Shown here piece after piece: positions 20,701-28,433 of a stretch of 64,000 nt of DNA. Under the pieces are notes generated by a model. It saw nothing but the letters and a program-made list of their open reading frames with translations, was not told the DNA's origin and did no database searches. The position numbers and the translations under genes were made by a program. Each line of letters opens with the position of its first letter. Position 1 is the first letter of the stretch. The stretch spans positions 734,501 through 798,500 of the forward strand of contig JACKFA010000002.1 of assembly GCA_020632715.1 (NCBI GenBank), read 5' to 3'. The DNA comes from Deltaproteobacteria bacterium (GTDB taxonomy: Bacteria; Myxococcota_A; UBA9042; PHBI01).

Positions 20701-23700
20701 CAACGACGGCAACGCCTGCACGGACGACTCGTGCGACCCGGCGTCCGCGAACGGCTGCGTCTTCACGCCGAAGAGCTGCGACGACGCCGACGCCTGCACG
20801 GCCGACTCGTGTGACCCGGCGACGGGCTGCGTCAACGCTCCGATCTCCTGCGACGACTCGAACGCCTGCACCACCGACTCCTGCGACGCCGCCACGGGCT
20901 GCGCCCACGAGGACGTGAGCTGCGACGACGGGAACGCCTGCACGACCGACGCGTGCAACACCGCGACGGGCTGCACCCACGGGACGGTCGACTGCGACGA
21001 CGGCAACGCCTGCACCGCGGACGCCTGCGACCCGATGACGGGCTGCACGCACGACGCGGTCGGCTGCGACGACAACAACGCCTGCACGACGGACTCCTGC
21101 GACGCGGCGACCGGCTGCAAGTACGAGACGGTGTCCTGCGACGACGGCGACGCCTGCACCGCCGACGCCTGCGACCCGATGACGGGCTGCACGCACGAGG
21201 CGATCGGCTGCGACGACGGCAACGCCTGCACGAACGACTCGTGTGACCCGGCGTCGGGCTGCAAGAACGAGACGTTCTCCTGCGACGACGACAACGCCTG
21301 CACGACGGACGCCTGCGACCCGATGACGGGCTGCACGCACGAGGCGGTGGGCTGCGACGACCAGAACGCCTGCACGAACGACTCGTGTGACGCGGCGACG
21401 GGCTGCAAGTACGAGACGGTCTCCTGCGACGACTCGAACGCCTGCACGAACGACTCGTGCGACCCGGCGACGGGCTGCAAGAACGAGACGTTCTCCTGCG
21501 ACGACGACAACGCCTGCACGACGGACGCCTGCGACCCGATGACGGGCTGCACGCACGACGCGGTCGGCTGCGACGACAACAACGCCTGCACGACGGACTC
21601 CTGCGACGCGGCGACCGGCTGCAAGTACGAGACGGTGTCCTGCGACGACGGCGACGCCTGCACCGCCGACGCCTGCGACCCGATGACGGGCTGCACGCAC
21701 GAGGCGATCGGCTGCGACGACGGCAACGCCTGCACGAACGACTCGTGTGACCCGGCGTCGGGCTGCAAGAACGAGACGTTCTCCTGCGACGACGACAACG
21801 CCTGCACGACGGACGCCTGCGACCCGATGACGGGCTGCACGCACGAGGCGGTGGGCTGCGACGACCAGAACGCCTGCACGAACGACTCGTGTGACGCGGC
21901 GACGGGCTGCAAGTACGAGACGGTCTCCTGCGACGACTCGAACGCCTGCACGAACGACTCGTGCGACCCGGCGACGGGCTGCAAGAACGAGACGTTCTCC
22001 TGCGACGACGACAACGCCTGCACGACGGACGCCTGCGACCCGATGACGGGCTGCACGCACGACGCGGTCGGCTGCGACGACAACAACGCCTGCACGACGG
22101 ACTCCTGCGACGCGGCGACCGGCTGCAAGTACGAGACGGTGTCCTGCGACGACGGCGACGCCTGCACCGCCGACGCCTGCGACCCGATGACGGGCTGCAC
22201 GCACGAGGCGATCGGCTGCGACGACGGCAACGCCTGCACGAACGACTCGTGTGACCCGGCGTCGGGCTGCAAGAACGAGACGTTCTCCTGCGACGACGAC
22301 AACGCCTGCACGACGGACGCCTGCGACCCGATGACGGGCTGCACGCACGAGGCGGTGGGCTGCGACGACCAGAACGCCTGCACGAACGACTCGTGTGACG
22401 CGGCGACGGGCTGCAAGTACGAGACGGTCTCCTGCGACGACTCGAACGCCTGCACGAACGACTCGTGCGACCCGGCCACGGGCTGCAAGAACGAGACGTT
22501 CTCCTGCGACGACGACAACGCCTGCACGACCGACGCCTGCGACCCGATGACGGGCTGCACGCACGACGCCGTGGGCTGCGACGACGGCGACCCGTGCACC
22601 ATCGACAGCTGCGACCCCGTGACGGGCTGCGCGCACACGCCGAAGACCTGCGAGCAGGACGACAACCCCTGCACGGACGAGGTCTGTGACGCCTCGCAGG
22701 GCGGCGCCTGCGTGTCCCGCAACAACACGCACGCCTGCGACGACGGCGACGCCTGCACGACCTACGACGTCTGCGTCTCCGGCGCCTGCCAGGGCACGCC
22801 GCTCACCTGCTTCGACGGGAACAACTGCACCGACGACGAGTGCGACCCCAACAGCGAGCACGGCTGCTACTACCCGCCGACGGACTGCAACGACGACAAC
22901 GCCTGCACGACCGACTCCTGCGACCCGGCCACCGGCTGCAAGCACGAGACGGTGAGCTGTGACGACCAGAACGCCTGCACGACCGACTCCTGCGACGCCG
23001 CCACGGGCTGCTCGCACGAGGCGCTCGGCTGCGACGACGGCGATCCCTGCACCATCGACGCCTGCGACCCGACCGTCGGCTGCACCCACACGCCGAAGAC
23101 CTGCGTGCAGGACTCGAACGACTGCACGGAGCACGTCTGCGACCCGACGCAGGGCGGCGAGTGCGTGCCGCGCAACACGACCAACCGCTGCGACGACGGC
23201 AGCTCCTGCACGACCTACGACACCTGCGTCGACGGCCAGTGCGTGGGCACGCCGCTCACCTGCAACGACGGCAACGCCTGCACGACCGACACGTGCGACC
23301 CGACCTCGACGAACGGCTGCGTGTTCACGCCCGTCACCTGCGACGACGGCGACCTGTGCACGACCGACAGCTGCGACCCGCTCACGGGCTGCAAGGCCGA
23401 GCCGGTCACCTGCGACGACGGTGACAAGTGCACGACCGACAGCTGCGACCCCGAGACGGGCGCCTGCTCGAACGAGGCGGTGGTCTGCGACGACAGCCGC
23501 CCCTGCAACGGCCAGGAGTTCTGCGACCCCGACTCCGGTGAGTGCGTCGACGGCGTGCCGCTCGACTGCGGCGACAGCGGCAACGTCTGCGTCGACCGGG
23601 TCTGCATCGACGAGGAGGGCGGCTGCGCCGACGTCGACAACACCATGCCCTGCGACGACGGCGACGCCTGCACGAGCGGCGACACCTGCGCGGCCGGCAG

Positions 23701-26700
23701 CTGCCACGGCGTGGGCGCCGTCGAGTGCGACGACCACAACAGCTGCACGACCGACAGCTGCGACGCCGCCTCGGGCTGCACGCACACGGCGGACGACAGC
23801 CTCCCGTGCGACGACGGTGATCCCTGCACGACCGACAGCTGCGTGAACGGCGCGTGCGTGAGCACCCCGGTCACCTGCGACGACGGCAACGCCTGCACGG
23901 ACGACGCCTGCAACCCGGCGACCGGCGCCTGCGAGTCGACCAACAACAGCGCCCCCTGCGACGACGGCAACGTCTGCAACGACTGCGTCCTCTTCGGGAA
24001 GAAGGTCGCGCAGGCCTGGACGGTCACGAACTACCAGGGCGGCGCCGGCCCGCACGGGCTCTGGCTGCCGGGCTTCTACAACAACAACAGCGCGAACCAG
24101 GTCTCGATGACGTTCGTCGACGCCAAGCTCGCGTGGTTCGACGACGGGACGGCCACCCTCGCCGGCTCGCTGAAGACCACCGGCCTCGGCGGCGGCCCGG
24201 GCGTCATCGGTGACCGCTGGAACGTCGAGCTCCACTTCCAGTACCGCGGCCACGGCGCGGCTGGGCAGGGCTCGGGCGGCCCGAAGGGCTCGAGCGACGC
24301 GGCCCTCACCGCGACGTGGGAGTACTTCGACCTCGTCAGCGGCGACCTCTGGCGCGACGGCGACGGCAACGACCACACGACGTTCGTCCAGGCGCCGGCC
24401 AACAGCGTCTACCCGTTCCAGCTCGGCACGGGCGCGAACGACAAGACCGGCGCGTTCGGCGCGGCGATGTGGATGGTCTTCACCCACAAGGTCGACGGCG
24501 CCTTCCTCGCGTCCGCCCAGGGCGACATCAACGTCGACCTCGCCGCCTACCAGTGCGGCCAGGACCGCTGCGTCGACGGCGCCTGCCAGGGCGGCGGCGA
24601 CACGACGACCTGCCAGGACGACGGCAACCCGTGCACGACCGAGACGTGCGACGCCGTCCAGGGCTGCGTCTCCGTCCCGAACACGGACAGCTGCGACGAC
24701 GGCGACCTCTGCACCGTCGGCGACCGCTGCGAGGGCGGGAGCTGCCACGCCGGCAGCGAGACGCTCGTCTGCGAGAGCGACGACCAGTGCTCGACGGCGT
24801 ACTGCGACCCGCAGCTCGGCTGCATGACCCGCAACGTCGCGGACGGGACGCCCTGCACCGACGGTGACACCTGCACCGGCGGGCCCTGCCTCCTCGACGA
24901 CCAGTCCGTCTGGTCGGCCTGGACGGCGAGCACGGCGTTCGCCGACCCGACGGCCGGCGGCGCCACGGGCGGCCACGCGCTCTGGTTCGTCGGCCTCTAC
25001 GGCGGCAGCGAGCAGACGCAGCTCACCTTCAACGAGGGCGACGCCTTCTTCGTGACCTACGCCGACGGCAGCGCGCGCCTCTACGGCACGGGCTCGATCG
25101 TGTCGGTCTCCGGCGGCACGGCGACCCTCGGCGAGAGCTGGAGCGTCGACTTCACGTTCCACTACCGCGGCCAGGGCGCGGCGGGGCAGGGCACGTCCGG
25201 CCCGAAGAAGGAGCTCGCCGACGGCTACCAGACCGCTCAGTACACCGATCAGTGGATGTACTTCGACATGGTGCCGGCCTCGTCGTTCATGACGAGCCTC
25301 GACCGCAGCGCCCTCGTCACCTTCGGCGAGTACCCGGGCGCGGGCGTCCACCCGCTCCAGGTCGGCTGGCGCGCGAACGGCAAGAACCTCAACTTCGGCG
25401 CGGCGGCGTGGTTCACCTGGACCCTCGGCTCGCGCACGGGCCACGGCGACATCAACATCGACCTCGGCACCTACGAGTGCCCCGATGGTGACCGCTGCAT
25501 CGCCGGCTCCTGCGTCGGCGGTGAGGAGCTCATCTGCCGCGACGACGGCAACCCCTGCACGACCGAGTACTGCGACCCGACGCACGACGGCTGCATCTCC
25601 GAGCCGAACGACGACGCGTGCGACGACGGCAACGCCTGCACGGTCGGCGACATGTGCGGCGGCGGCTCGTGCGTGCCGGGGACCACGGCGCTCAACTGCG
25701 ACGACGGCGACCCCTGCACGACCGACAGCTGCGACCCGACGACCGGCTGCAAGCACGAGGCGATCGCGGGCTGCGGCCAGTGCGAGACCTGCGAGGGCGT
25801 CTCGTCGGTGACGATCAAGGTCACGGGCGGGTCCTCGCGCGACCAGAACGAGACGATCCGCGTCCGCAAGAACGGCTCGAGCGGGGACATCATCTGGAGC
25901 GGCAAGGTCTCGACGGGCGCGTCGTTCACGGTGAACGTCCCGGCGGGCACGAGCAGCATCGCGCTGACGGTCCAGGGGGCGAACCACTACAACGAGACGC
26001 TCAAGGGCACCTACAACACGAACTGCAACCTCGCCTCGGGCGCCACGACCGGGAACTCGTACATCCAGTTCAAGGTGACGGCCGTGACGCAGCGCACGTC
26101 GGGCGAGAGCTGCGACGACGGCGACGAGTGCACGACCGACTCGTGCACCTCGAGCGGCTGCACGCACACGGCCATCCCGGGCTGCGGCGCGTGCCAGACC
26201 TGCGAGGGCGTCTCCTCGGTGAACATCAAGGTGACCGGCGGCACGTCGCGCGACCAGAACGAGACGATCCGCGTCCGCAAGAACGGCTCGAGCGGGACGG
26301 TCATCTGGAGCGGCAAGGTCGCGACCGGCAGCTCGTTCTCGGTGAGCCTCCCGAGCGGTACGACGAGCATCGCGCTCACCGTGCAGGGGGCGAACCACTA
26401 CTACGAGACGCTCAAGGGCACCTACGCGACGGACTGCCTGCTCGCGGAGGGCGCGACGACCGGGAACTCGTACATCCAGTTCAAGGTCATGGGCGTCACG
26501 CAGAACCTGAGCGCCGGCACGAGCTGCGACGACGGCGACGACTGCACGACCGACACCTGCACGACCAGCGGCTGCATGCACACGCAGATCGCGGGCTGCG
26601 GGCAGTGCGAGGTGTGCTCGGGCGTCCAGACCGTGAAGTTCAAGGTCACGGGCGCCTCCTACCGCGACCAGAACGAGACGATCCGGGTCCGCAAGAACAG

Positions 26701-26944
26701 CACGAGCGGCACGGTCCTCTGGAGCGGCAAGGTCTCGACGGGCGGCACGTTCACGGTCACGGTCCCGAGCGGGACGACGTCGCTCAAGCTCACGGTCCAG
26801 GGCAACTACCACTACTACGAGACGCTGAAGGCGAGCTTCGCCGCCGACTGCGGCCTCGCGTACGGCGACCAGGACGGGAACTCGTACATCCAGTTCCAGG
26901 TGCGATCGGTCACCCAGTCGACCGAGTGGGGCGCCTGCCCGTGA
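11741..26944 (+). CDS. 5067-residue lipoprotein of DUF11-like domains and more than 100 CTDC-type Cys repeats
   Basis: GTG start with TTGAGGG just upstream; lipobox SGAC near residue 33. Residues about 55-705 are five DUF11-like beta domains (D-x-x-V-x-I-x-D-x-PDPV-x-x-G). Residues 710-920 and 1134-4079 are 24-residue repeats of the form CDDGNACTTDSCDPATGC plus a variable tail (-x-H-x-x-V-S), resembling the Dictyostelium extracellular-matrix repeat (Pfam Dicty_CTDC). About six longer CEQD...SSCTTYDTC...NGCVFTP modules punctuate the array. An unnamed domain starting H-x-LWLPGF, with YRG-x-G and FGA-x-x-W motifs, appears three times (about 923-1117, 4085-4268, 4387-4580). Another unnamed domain (DQNETIRVRKN...NSYIQF) appears three times at the C-terminus (about 4681-4786, 4817-4924, 4956-5064). 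Four Cys per repeat implies hundreds of disulfides. Likely a very long surface fibre or matrix or adhesion protein; this is inference. Confidence 0.92.
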   Translation: MNNTDPRSARRRQGGAPRGPICCTVLLLAAMAFSGACSSEDDAGSESLSSLSGAVTGDPIPADLKVTVTASPNPVALGRTSVFHVTVTNQSTDPTHIASAARITGTFTGTVARWQSSVGSFTCSVVSGGAGITCGLGTLQPGASVSVDLVALGANQGVAPTTVQVTDTSISDPNPADNTATLDLRVTEAQADLALLAPIYSNDTPNVGEEVTVTLIGRNYGPASASNPSVTIALASTVAGLTAAGDSNSTCTITGTVVECAAPLLQVTSTPASTTAGPEDWTIELRFTPAAPGAINGLAEITSPLFDNVEQNNQAPLFVRAVSAPSNDLYVSIVDTPDPVAVGDELTYDILVGNRGPLAATPMNLQMAFANAPGLTVLSATAPVGSCSVGTSGAPSVNCTWTEMAAGASTHVTVKVRPAALSPITAAAAVDSPALDANEADNQFTAVTTVVGANGADMGVTITDDPDPVTAGGLLTYTLDIKNYGPQTAHHPFLDFVIGPQLSAIATTTPGCSVAGQMVHCDLATLASGQATSVTVTGKAGEAGLIIWAAAEVGADETDINEANNIDNETTVITGGIGVDLATQISDDPDPVAAGSDFAYTVLWYNAGTTTSQHAVAQFVLPAEVSLVGYTLENTTANESCTFQASSRSFQCDFYTMTPTRAVVLKVTVKTSVPADAPDGQSTYEMLAAGIITADELDSVEQNDADQERTTVYVCRSNNPCVAGEFDPDAGECTFGPNNGVQCESPCFEPGVCVEGSCELGPPVTCEQDGNVCTQNACNPQTGQCEVTNTTSPCDDGNACTTGDVCSNGACGGSTVTCDDENVCTTDSCDPTTAAGESPCVYTPNSNPCDDGNPCTTESQCNPEKGTCDGTAVVDCSALDGACSNGECDPSTGECVAIAANENDPCTDDNACTGRPCDTEAQYYGAPKTYTVSDVTPIDSSEIPHSLWLPGFFCGPGGANAITYLSFEEGAKLVVGDDHNAHLTGVAYVSSTGGGPGQVGLRFAVDITFAYRGTGLQGVGTGGFKLLLGPLQTPDLFTHWEFFNTVSAKLTNLSDPNDVVTLLERPENGVFPFQLGWGASGKNLNFGASVWFYYMRSGGGCVRTGDADIFVDLALPGCDTIDHCGGGECVPGAPVSCDDMNACTNDACDPATGCGHTPVTCDDGNACTNDSCNMLTGCTTTPVDCDDENACTTDSCDPLTGCGHTPVGCDDGSACTNDSCDPATGCTTTPVSCDDGDPCTVDTCDPVTGCSHSAVECEQDADPCTVNVCDPAANGACMPKFTTEHCDDGSSCTTYDTCTNGACVGTPLTCNDGNACTDDSCDPASANGCVFTPRSCDDENACTTDACDPATGCTTTPVVCDDGSACTTDSCDPLTGCTTTPVSCDDSDACTTDSCDPATGCAHAPVGCDDGDACTTDTCDAVTGCGHSPVSCDDGSACTADSCDPLTGCVNAPVSCDDMDACTIDTCDVATGCTHTTISCDDQDACTTDACDPLEGCTHAPVTCDDGSACTTDSCDPATGCTTAPVDCDDMNACTTDSCDPATGCVNTPVSCDDQDACTTDSCDVATGCAHAPVSCDDGSACTTDSCDPATGCTTAPVDCDDANACTTDSCDPMTGCAHAPVGCDDGNACTDDSCDAVSGCGHTPTDCDDGNACTTDSCDPMTGCGHQAISCDDENACTDDSCDPATGCVNAPTSCDDGDPCTIDACDAATGCTHTPKTCEQDGNPCTTDVCDPTQGGACVTQFTNEHCDDGSSCTTYDTCVEGECKGTPLTCNDGNACTDDTCDPASANGCVFTPKSCDDENACTGDTCDPVTGCANTPISCDDSDACTTDACDAATGCTHTTVSCDDGSACTADSCDAATGCVNAPISCDDSNACTADSCDPATGCVNAPISCDDQNACTADSCDEATGCANTPISCDDGNACTADACDPMTGCTHDAVGCDDGNACTTDSCDEATGCKYETVDCDDGNACTADACDPMTGCTHEAVGCDDGNACTNDSCDPMTGCKNETFSCDDSNACTNDSCDPATGCVNETFSCDDGNACTNDSCDAATGCVNATFSCDDGDACTADACDPATGCTHTTIGCDDSNACTADSCDPATGCVNAPISCDDQNACTADSCDEATGCANTPISCDDGNACTADACDPMTGCTHDAVGCDDGNACTTDSCDEATGCKYETVDCDDQNACTTDACDPMTGCTHEAVGCDDGNACTNDSCDPMTGCKNETFSCDDSNACTNDSCDPATGCVNETFSCDDGNACTNDSCDAATGCVNATFSCDDGDACTADACDPATGCTHTTIGCDDSNACTADSCDPATGCVNAPISCDDQNACTADSCDEATGCANTPISCDDGNACTADACDAATGCTHDAVGCDDGNACTTDSCDEATGCKYETVDCDDQNACTTDACDPMTGCTHEAVGCDDGNACTNDSCDPMTGCKNETFSCDDSNACTNDSCDPATGCVNATFSCDDQNACTNDSCDPATGCVNATFSCDDSNACTNDSCDPATGCVNETFSCDDGNACTADACDAATGCTHDAIGCDDGDPCTIDSCDDTAGCVHTPKTCDQDDNPCTEHVCDASANGACVPRNTTNSCDDESSCTTYDTCVDGACVGTPLTCDDGNACTDDTCDPASANGCVFTPKSCDDENACTGDTCDPATGCANTPISCDDEDACTTDACDPATGCTHATVSCDDANACTNDSCDAATGCKNETFSCDDGDACTTDACDPATGCTHGTVSCDDSNACTADSCDPATGCKNEAISCDDGNACTADACDAMTGCTHEAIGCDDGDACTADSCDSATGCKHETVSCDDDNACTTDACDPATGCTHEAVGCDDQNACTNDSCDPASGCKNETFSCDDSNACTNDSCDPATGCVNETFSCDDGNACTADACDAATGCTHDAIGCDDGDPCTIDSCDDTAGCVHTPKTCVQDDNPCTEHVCDASANGECVPRNTTNRCDDESSCTTYDTCVDGQCVGTPLTCNDGNACTDDSCDPASANGCVFTPKSCDDADACTADSCDPATGCVNAPISCDDSNACTTDSCDAATGCAHEDVSCDDGNACTTDACNTATGCTHGTVDCDDGNACTADACDPMTGCTHDAVGCDDNNACTTDSCDAATGCKYETVSCDDGDACTADACDPMTGCTHEAIGCDDGNACTNDSCDPASGCKNETFSCDDDNACTTDACDPMTGCTHEAVGCDDQNACTNDSCDAATGCKYETVSCDDSNACTNDSCDPATGCKNETFSCDDDNACTTDACDPMTGCTHDAVGCDDNNACTTDSCDAATGCKYETVSCDDGDACTADACDPMTGCTHEAIGCDDGNACTNDSCDPASGCKNETFSCDDDNACTTDACDPMTGCTHEAVGCDDQNACTNDSCDAATGCKYETVSCDDSNACTNDSCDPATGCKNETFSCDDDNACTTDACDPMTGCTHDAVGCDDNNACTTDSCDAATGCKYETVSCDDGDACTADACDPMTGCTHEAIGCDDGNACTNDSCDPASGCKNETFSCDDDNACTTDACDPMTGCTHEAVGCDDQNACTNDSCDAATGCKYETVSCDDSNACTNDSCDPATGCKNETFSCDDDNACTTDACDPMTGCTHDAVGCDDGDPCTIDSCDPVTGCAHTPKTCEQDDNPCTDEVCDASQGGACVSRNNTHACDDGDACTTYDVCVSGACQGTPLTCFDGNNCTDDECDPNSEHGCYYPPTDCNDDNACTTDSCDPATGCKHETVSCDDQNACTTDSCDAATGCSHEALGCDDGDPCTIDACDPTVGCTHTPKTCVQDSNDCTEHVCDPTQGGECVPRNTTNRCDDGSSCTTYDTCVDGQCVGTPLTCNDGNACTTDTCDPTSTNGCVFTPVTCDDGDLCTTDSCDPLTGCKAEPVTCDDGDKCTTDSCDPETGACSNEAVVCDDSRPCNGQEFCDPDSGECVDGVPLDCGDSGNVCVDRVCIDEEGGCADVDNTMPCDDGDACTSGDTCAAGSCHGVGAVECDDHNSCTTDSCDAASGCTHTADDSLPCDDGDPCTTDSCVNGACVSTPVTCDDGNACTDDACNPATGACESTNNSAPCDDGNVCNDCVLFGKKVAQAWTVTNYQGGAGPHGLWLPGFYNNNSANQVSMTFVDAKLAWFDDGTATLAGSLKTTGLGGGPGVIGDRWNVELHFQYRGHGAAGQGSGGPKGSSDAALTATWEYFDLVSGDLWRDGDGNDHTTFVQAPANSVYPFQLGTGANDKTGAFGAAMWMVFTHKVDGAFLASAQGDINVDLAAYQCGQDRCVDGACQGGGDTTTCQDDGNPCTTETCDAVQGCVSVPNTDSCDDGDLCTVGDRCEGGSCHAGSETLVCESDDQCSTAYCDPQLGCMTRNVADGTPCTDGDTCTGGPCLLDDQSVWSAWTASTAFADPTAGGATGGHALWFVGLYGGSEQTQLTFNEGDAFFVTYADGSARLYGTGSIVSVSGGTATLGESWSVDFTFHYRGQGAAGQGTSGPKKELADGYQTAQYTDQWMYFDMVPASSFMTSLDRSALVTFGEYPGAGVHPLQVGWRANGKNLNFGAAAWFTWTLGSRTGHGDINIDLGTYECPDGDRCIAGSCVGGEELICRDDGNPCTTEYCDPTHDGCISEPNDDACDDGNACTVGDMCGGGSCVPGTTALNCDDGDPCTTDSCDPTTGCKHEAIAGCGQCETCEGVSSVTIKVTGGSSRDQNETIRVRKNGSSGDIIWSGKVSTGASFTVNVPAGTSSIALTVQGANHYNETLKGTYNTNCNLASGATTGNSYIQFKVTAVTQRTSGESCDDGDECTTDSCTSSGCTHTAIPGCGACQTCEGVSSVNIKVTGGTSRDQNETIRVRKNGSSGTVIWSGKVATGSSFSVSLPSGTTSIALTVQGANHYYETLKGTYATDCLLAEGATTGNSYIQFKVMGVTQNLSAGTSCDDGDDCTTDTCTTSGCMHTQIAGCGQCEVCSGVQTVKFKVTGASYRDQNETIRVRKNSTSGTVLWSGKVSTGGTFTVTVPSGTTSLKLTVQGNYHYYETLKASFAADCGLAYGDQDGNSYIQFQVRSVTQSTEWGACP
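17351..19140 (+). repeat. 648-bp segmental tandem duplication inside the repeat array
   Basis: The stretch starting TGCGACGACTCGAACGCGTG at 17351 recurs at 17999 and 18647, exactly 648 bp (nine 24-residue repeats) apart each time, including shared synonymous codons. The third copy begins to diverge around 19140. Confidence 0.9.
21019..22530 (+). repeat. 504-bp near-perfect tandem triplication inside the repeat array
   Basis: Three consecutive copies of 504 bp (seven 24-residue repeats); for example CGGTCGGCTGCGACGACAAC occurs at 21057, 21561 and 22065. I noticed only scattered single-base differences (e.g. GGCCACGGGC in place of GGCGACGGGC near 22474). Confidence 0.92.
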
Positions 26945-26991
26945 CGTGAAGCGCGCGCGCGGTGAGCTGCCGCGCGCCACCGTCTCATCGT

Positions 26992-27023
26992 GAGAGCCCG
27001 CCGGGAGACCTCGGCGGGCTCTC
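26992..27023 (+). terminator. hairpin downstream of the giant lipoprotein gene
   Basis: Perfect 12-bp stem (GAGAGCCCGCCG 26992-27003 with CGGCGGGCTCTC 27012-27023) and an 8-nt loop, 48 nt after the stop. No T-run follows, so it may need a factor or act as an mRNA end stabiliser. Confidence 0.6.
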
Positions 27024-27269
27024 GCGCGTCTGGGGGCACGGGCGTATCACGCAGGCGCGAGCGCCCTCATCGCGACGGGGCGGTCTCGTGGGCGCGGGCG
27101 GCGGCGATCCTCGCGCGGTGGCGCCACGGACGCCCCGGGGCGTCGCCGGGATCGCGGGGCGATCGCGCCGCGCCGAGACCGCGCGCGGCCGCGCAGGGAG
27201 CGAGCCCGCGCATTTTCCCACACTGGGCCGACGTGCGTCCGGTTCCGCAGAGCGAACCGCGGAACCCCG

Positions 27270-27299
27270 TTGACTGCCATAGCGAACTCGCCCAATGCT
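27270..27299 (+). promoter_or_regulatory. promoter of the beta-barrel/metzincin pair
   Basis: TTGACT at 27270-27275, 18 nt, AATGCT at 27294-27299. A TAGTCT at 27311-27316 could be a second -10 but lacks a good -35. Confidence 0.45.
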
Positions 27300-27365
27300 C
27301 CCGCCTTCTCTAGTCTCGACGGCTCGGAGACACCGACCTGGGCGACTCGCCCGAGGAGGCAGCAC

Positions 27366-28373
27366 ATGCGCGGAGCTCTCGCGTTCTCGACCCTGTTGGC
27401 GCTCGTCGTGGCGCCCACGGTGGTCCGCGCCGAGGACGACATCACGCGGGTCGCCCCCGCGCCTCCCGGCGACGAGGACGCCAAGAGCCCCTTCCGCGGC
27501 TCGAGCCTCACGTACCGCAACGCCGCCTCGACGCTCTCCTTCGACAAGTCGGCGGAGCCGACCTACAACCCCATCTGGTCGATGGGCCTCGAGATCGCCC
27601 CGCGCTTCTGGTTCGACGACACCTTCAGCGTCTCGGCCGCGCTCTCCCTCGACCGCGAGATCACCGAGGCCGACGACACCACGTACGCCAACGAGACGCT
27701 CCTGAGCGACCTCGTCATCGGGCTCTCGGCCACCAAGTGGGCGACCATCCCGGTCGTCGACATCGACGTCTCCGGCGGCATGCAGATCATCCTGCCGACG
27801 AGCAAGGCGTCGCAGGGCGACACCCTCCTCTTCGCCGTCGCTCCGCAGCTGCGCCTCGCCCACACCTTCCCGGTCCTCTCCGGGCTCCAGCTCGCGTACG
27901 CCCTGCGCGTCGCGAAGTACTTCCACAGCTACACCACCGGTGAGCTCGACTCGCCGCTCATCTCCGGCTGCTTCGGGAGCCCGAGCTGTGACCGCCTGAC
28001 GAGCACGGGCGTCCGCAACACGAGCTTCCGGGTCACGAACGCCTTCAGCCTGAGCCTCGCCTTCACCGACTGGTTCAGCTTCGACGCGCAGTTCGGCATC
28101 ATCACGAGCTTCCTCTACGACGGCGTCGACGACGACCGCGTGAGCCTCGAGACGGTGGAGCCCACGAGCACCCGCCACGCGCTCCTCTACGACCTCGGGG
28201 TTACCGCGCAGGCGACGGATTTCTTCTCCGTCTCCCTCGGCGTGACAACCCTCAACCCTGAGCTCGCGCCGGACTCCAGCCGCTACGCGCCGTTCTTCAA
28301 CCGTTACACCGCGGTCTATCTCGACCTGCGCCTCGACGTCGCCCAGCTCGTGGTCGACGCCACGAAAGACTGA
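27366..28373 (+). CDS. outer-membrane beta-barrel-like protein
   Basis: 335 residues from ATG 27366, chosen because GAGGAGG sits 6 nt upstream and the start opens a clean signal peptide (MRGALAFSTLLALVVAPTVV, cleavage after VRA). The rest alternates polar and hydrophobic residues in strands separated by short turns, with many aromatic belt residues (RFWFDD, YFHSY, WFSFDAQFG) and a C-terminal strand ending in charged residues, as in small porin-like barrels. No named family recognised. The metzincin lipoprotein starts 60 nt downstream with no terminator between, so the pair is probably an operon; the barrel could export or anchor the protease, but that is inference. Confidence 0.78.
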   Translation: MRGALAFSTLLALVVAPTVVRAEDDITRVAPAPPGDEDAKSPFRGSSLTYRNAASTLSFDKSAEPTYNPIWSMGLEIAPRFWFDDTFSVSAALSLDREITEADDTTYANETLLSDLVIGLSATKWATIPVVDIDVSGGMQIILPTSKASQGDTLLFAVAPQLRLAHTFPVLSGLQLAYALRVAKYFHSYTTGELDSPLISGCFGSPSCDRLTSTGVRNTSFRVTNAFSLSLAFTDWFSFDAQFGIITSFLYDGVDDDRVSLETVEPTSTRHALLYDLGVTAQATDFFSVSLGVTTLNPELAPDSSRYAPFFNRYTAVYLDLRLDVAQLVVDATKD

Positions 28374-28433
28374 CGACGACCTCGTCGCCGACACGATCCC
28401 GTTCGAATGAAGCCCACTCCGGAGGACACCTAC

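Larger units (their letters stand above)
15139..23975 (+). repeat. main 72-bp (24-residue) CTDC repeat array
   Basis: In-frame repeats of 72 bp encoding CDDGNACT-x-D-x-CDP-x-TGC-x-x-x-x-x-x. At 72 bp the span holds roughly 115-120 units including the longer punctuating modules. The fixed positions are CDD, NACT, D-x-CD and GC; the tail (HTPV, NAPI, NETF, YETV and others) varies. Confidence 0.95.
26945..27365. other. intergenic: terminator and promoter region
   Basis: 421 nt after the giant gene. It holds the hairpin at 26992-27023, about 240 nt of GC-rich sequence without a recognised signal, and the promoter and leader of the beta-barrel gene from 27270 on. Confidence 0.6.

Noticed and set aside
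15622..22758. Other antisense Ser/Gln-rich frames opposite the repeat array
   Set aside because: Periodic translation of the same repeat in another phase, no independent signal.
15139..23975. CRISPR array
   Set aside because: The repeats are contiguous 72-bp coding units with no unique spacers and no cas genes.
11951..26980. Antisense open frame of about 5000 codons opposite the giant gene
   Set aside because: It is Val/Ala/Arg-rich and merely mirrors the GC-rich 72-bp repeat; a repeat without stops in one antisense phase stays open for its whole length. No start signal or domain.
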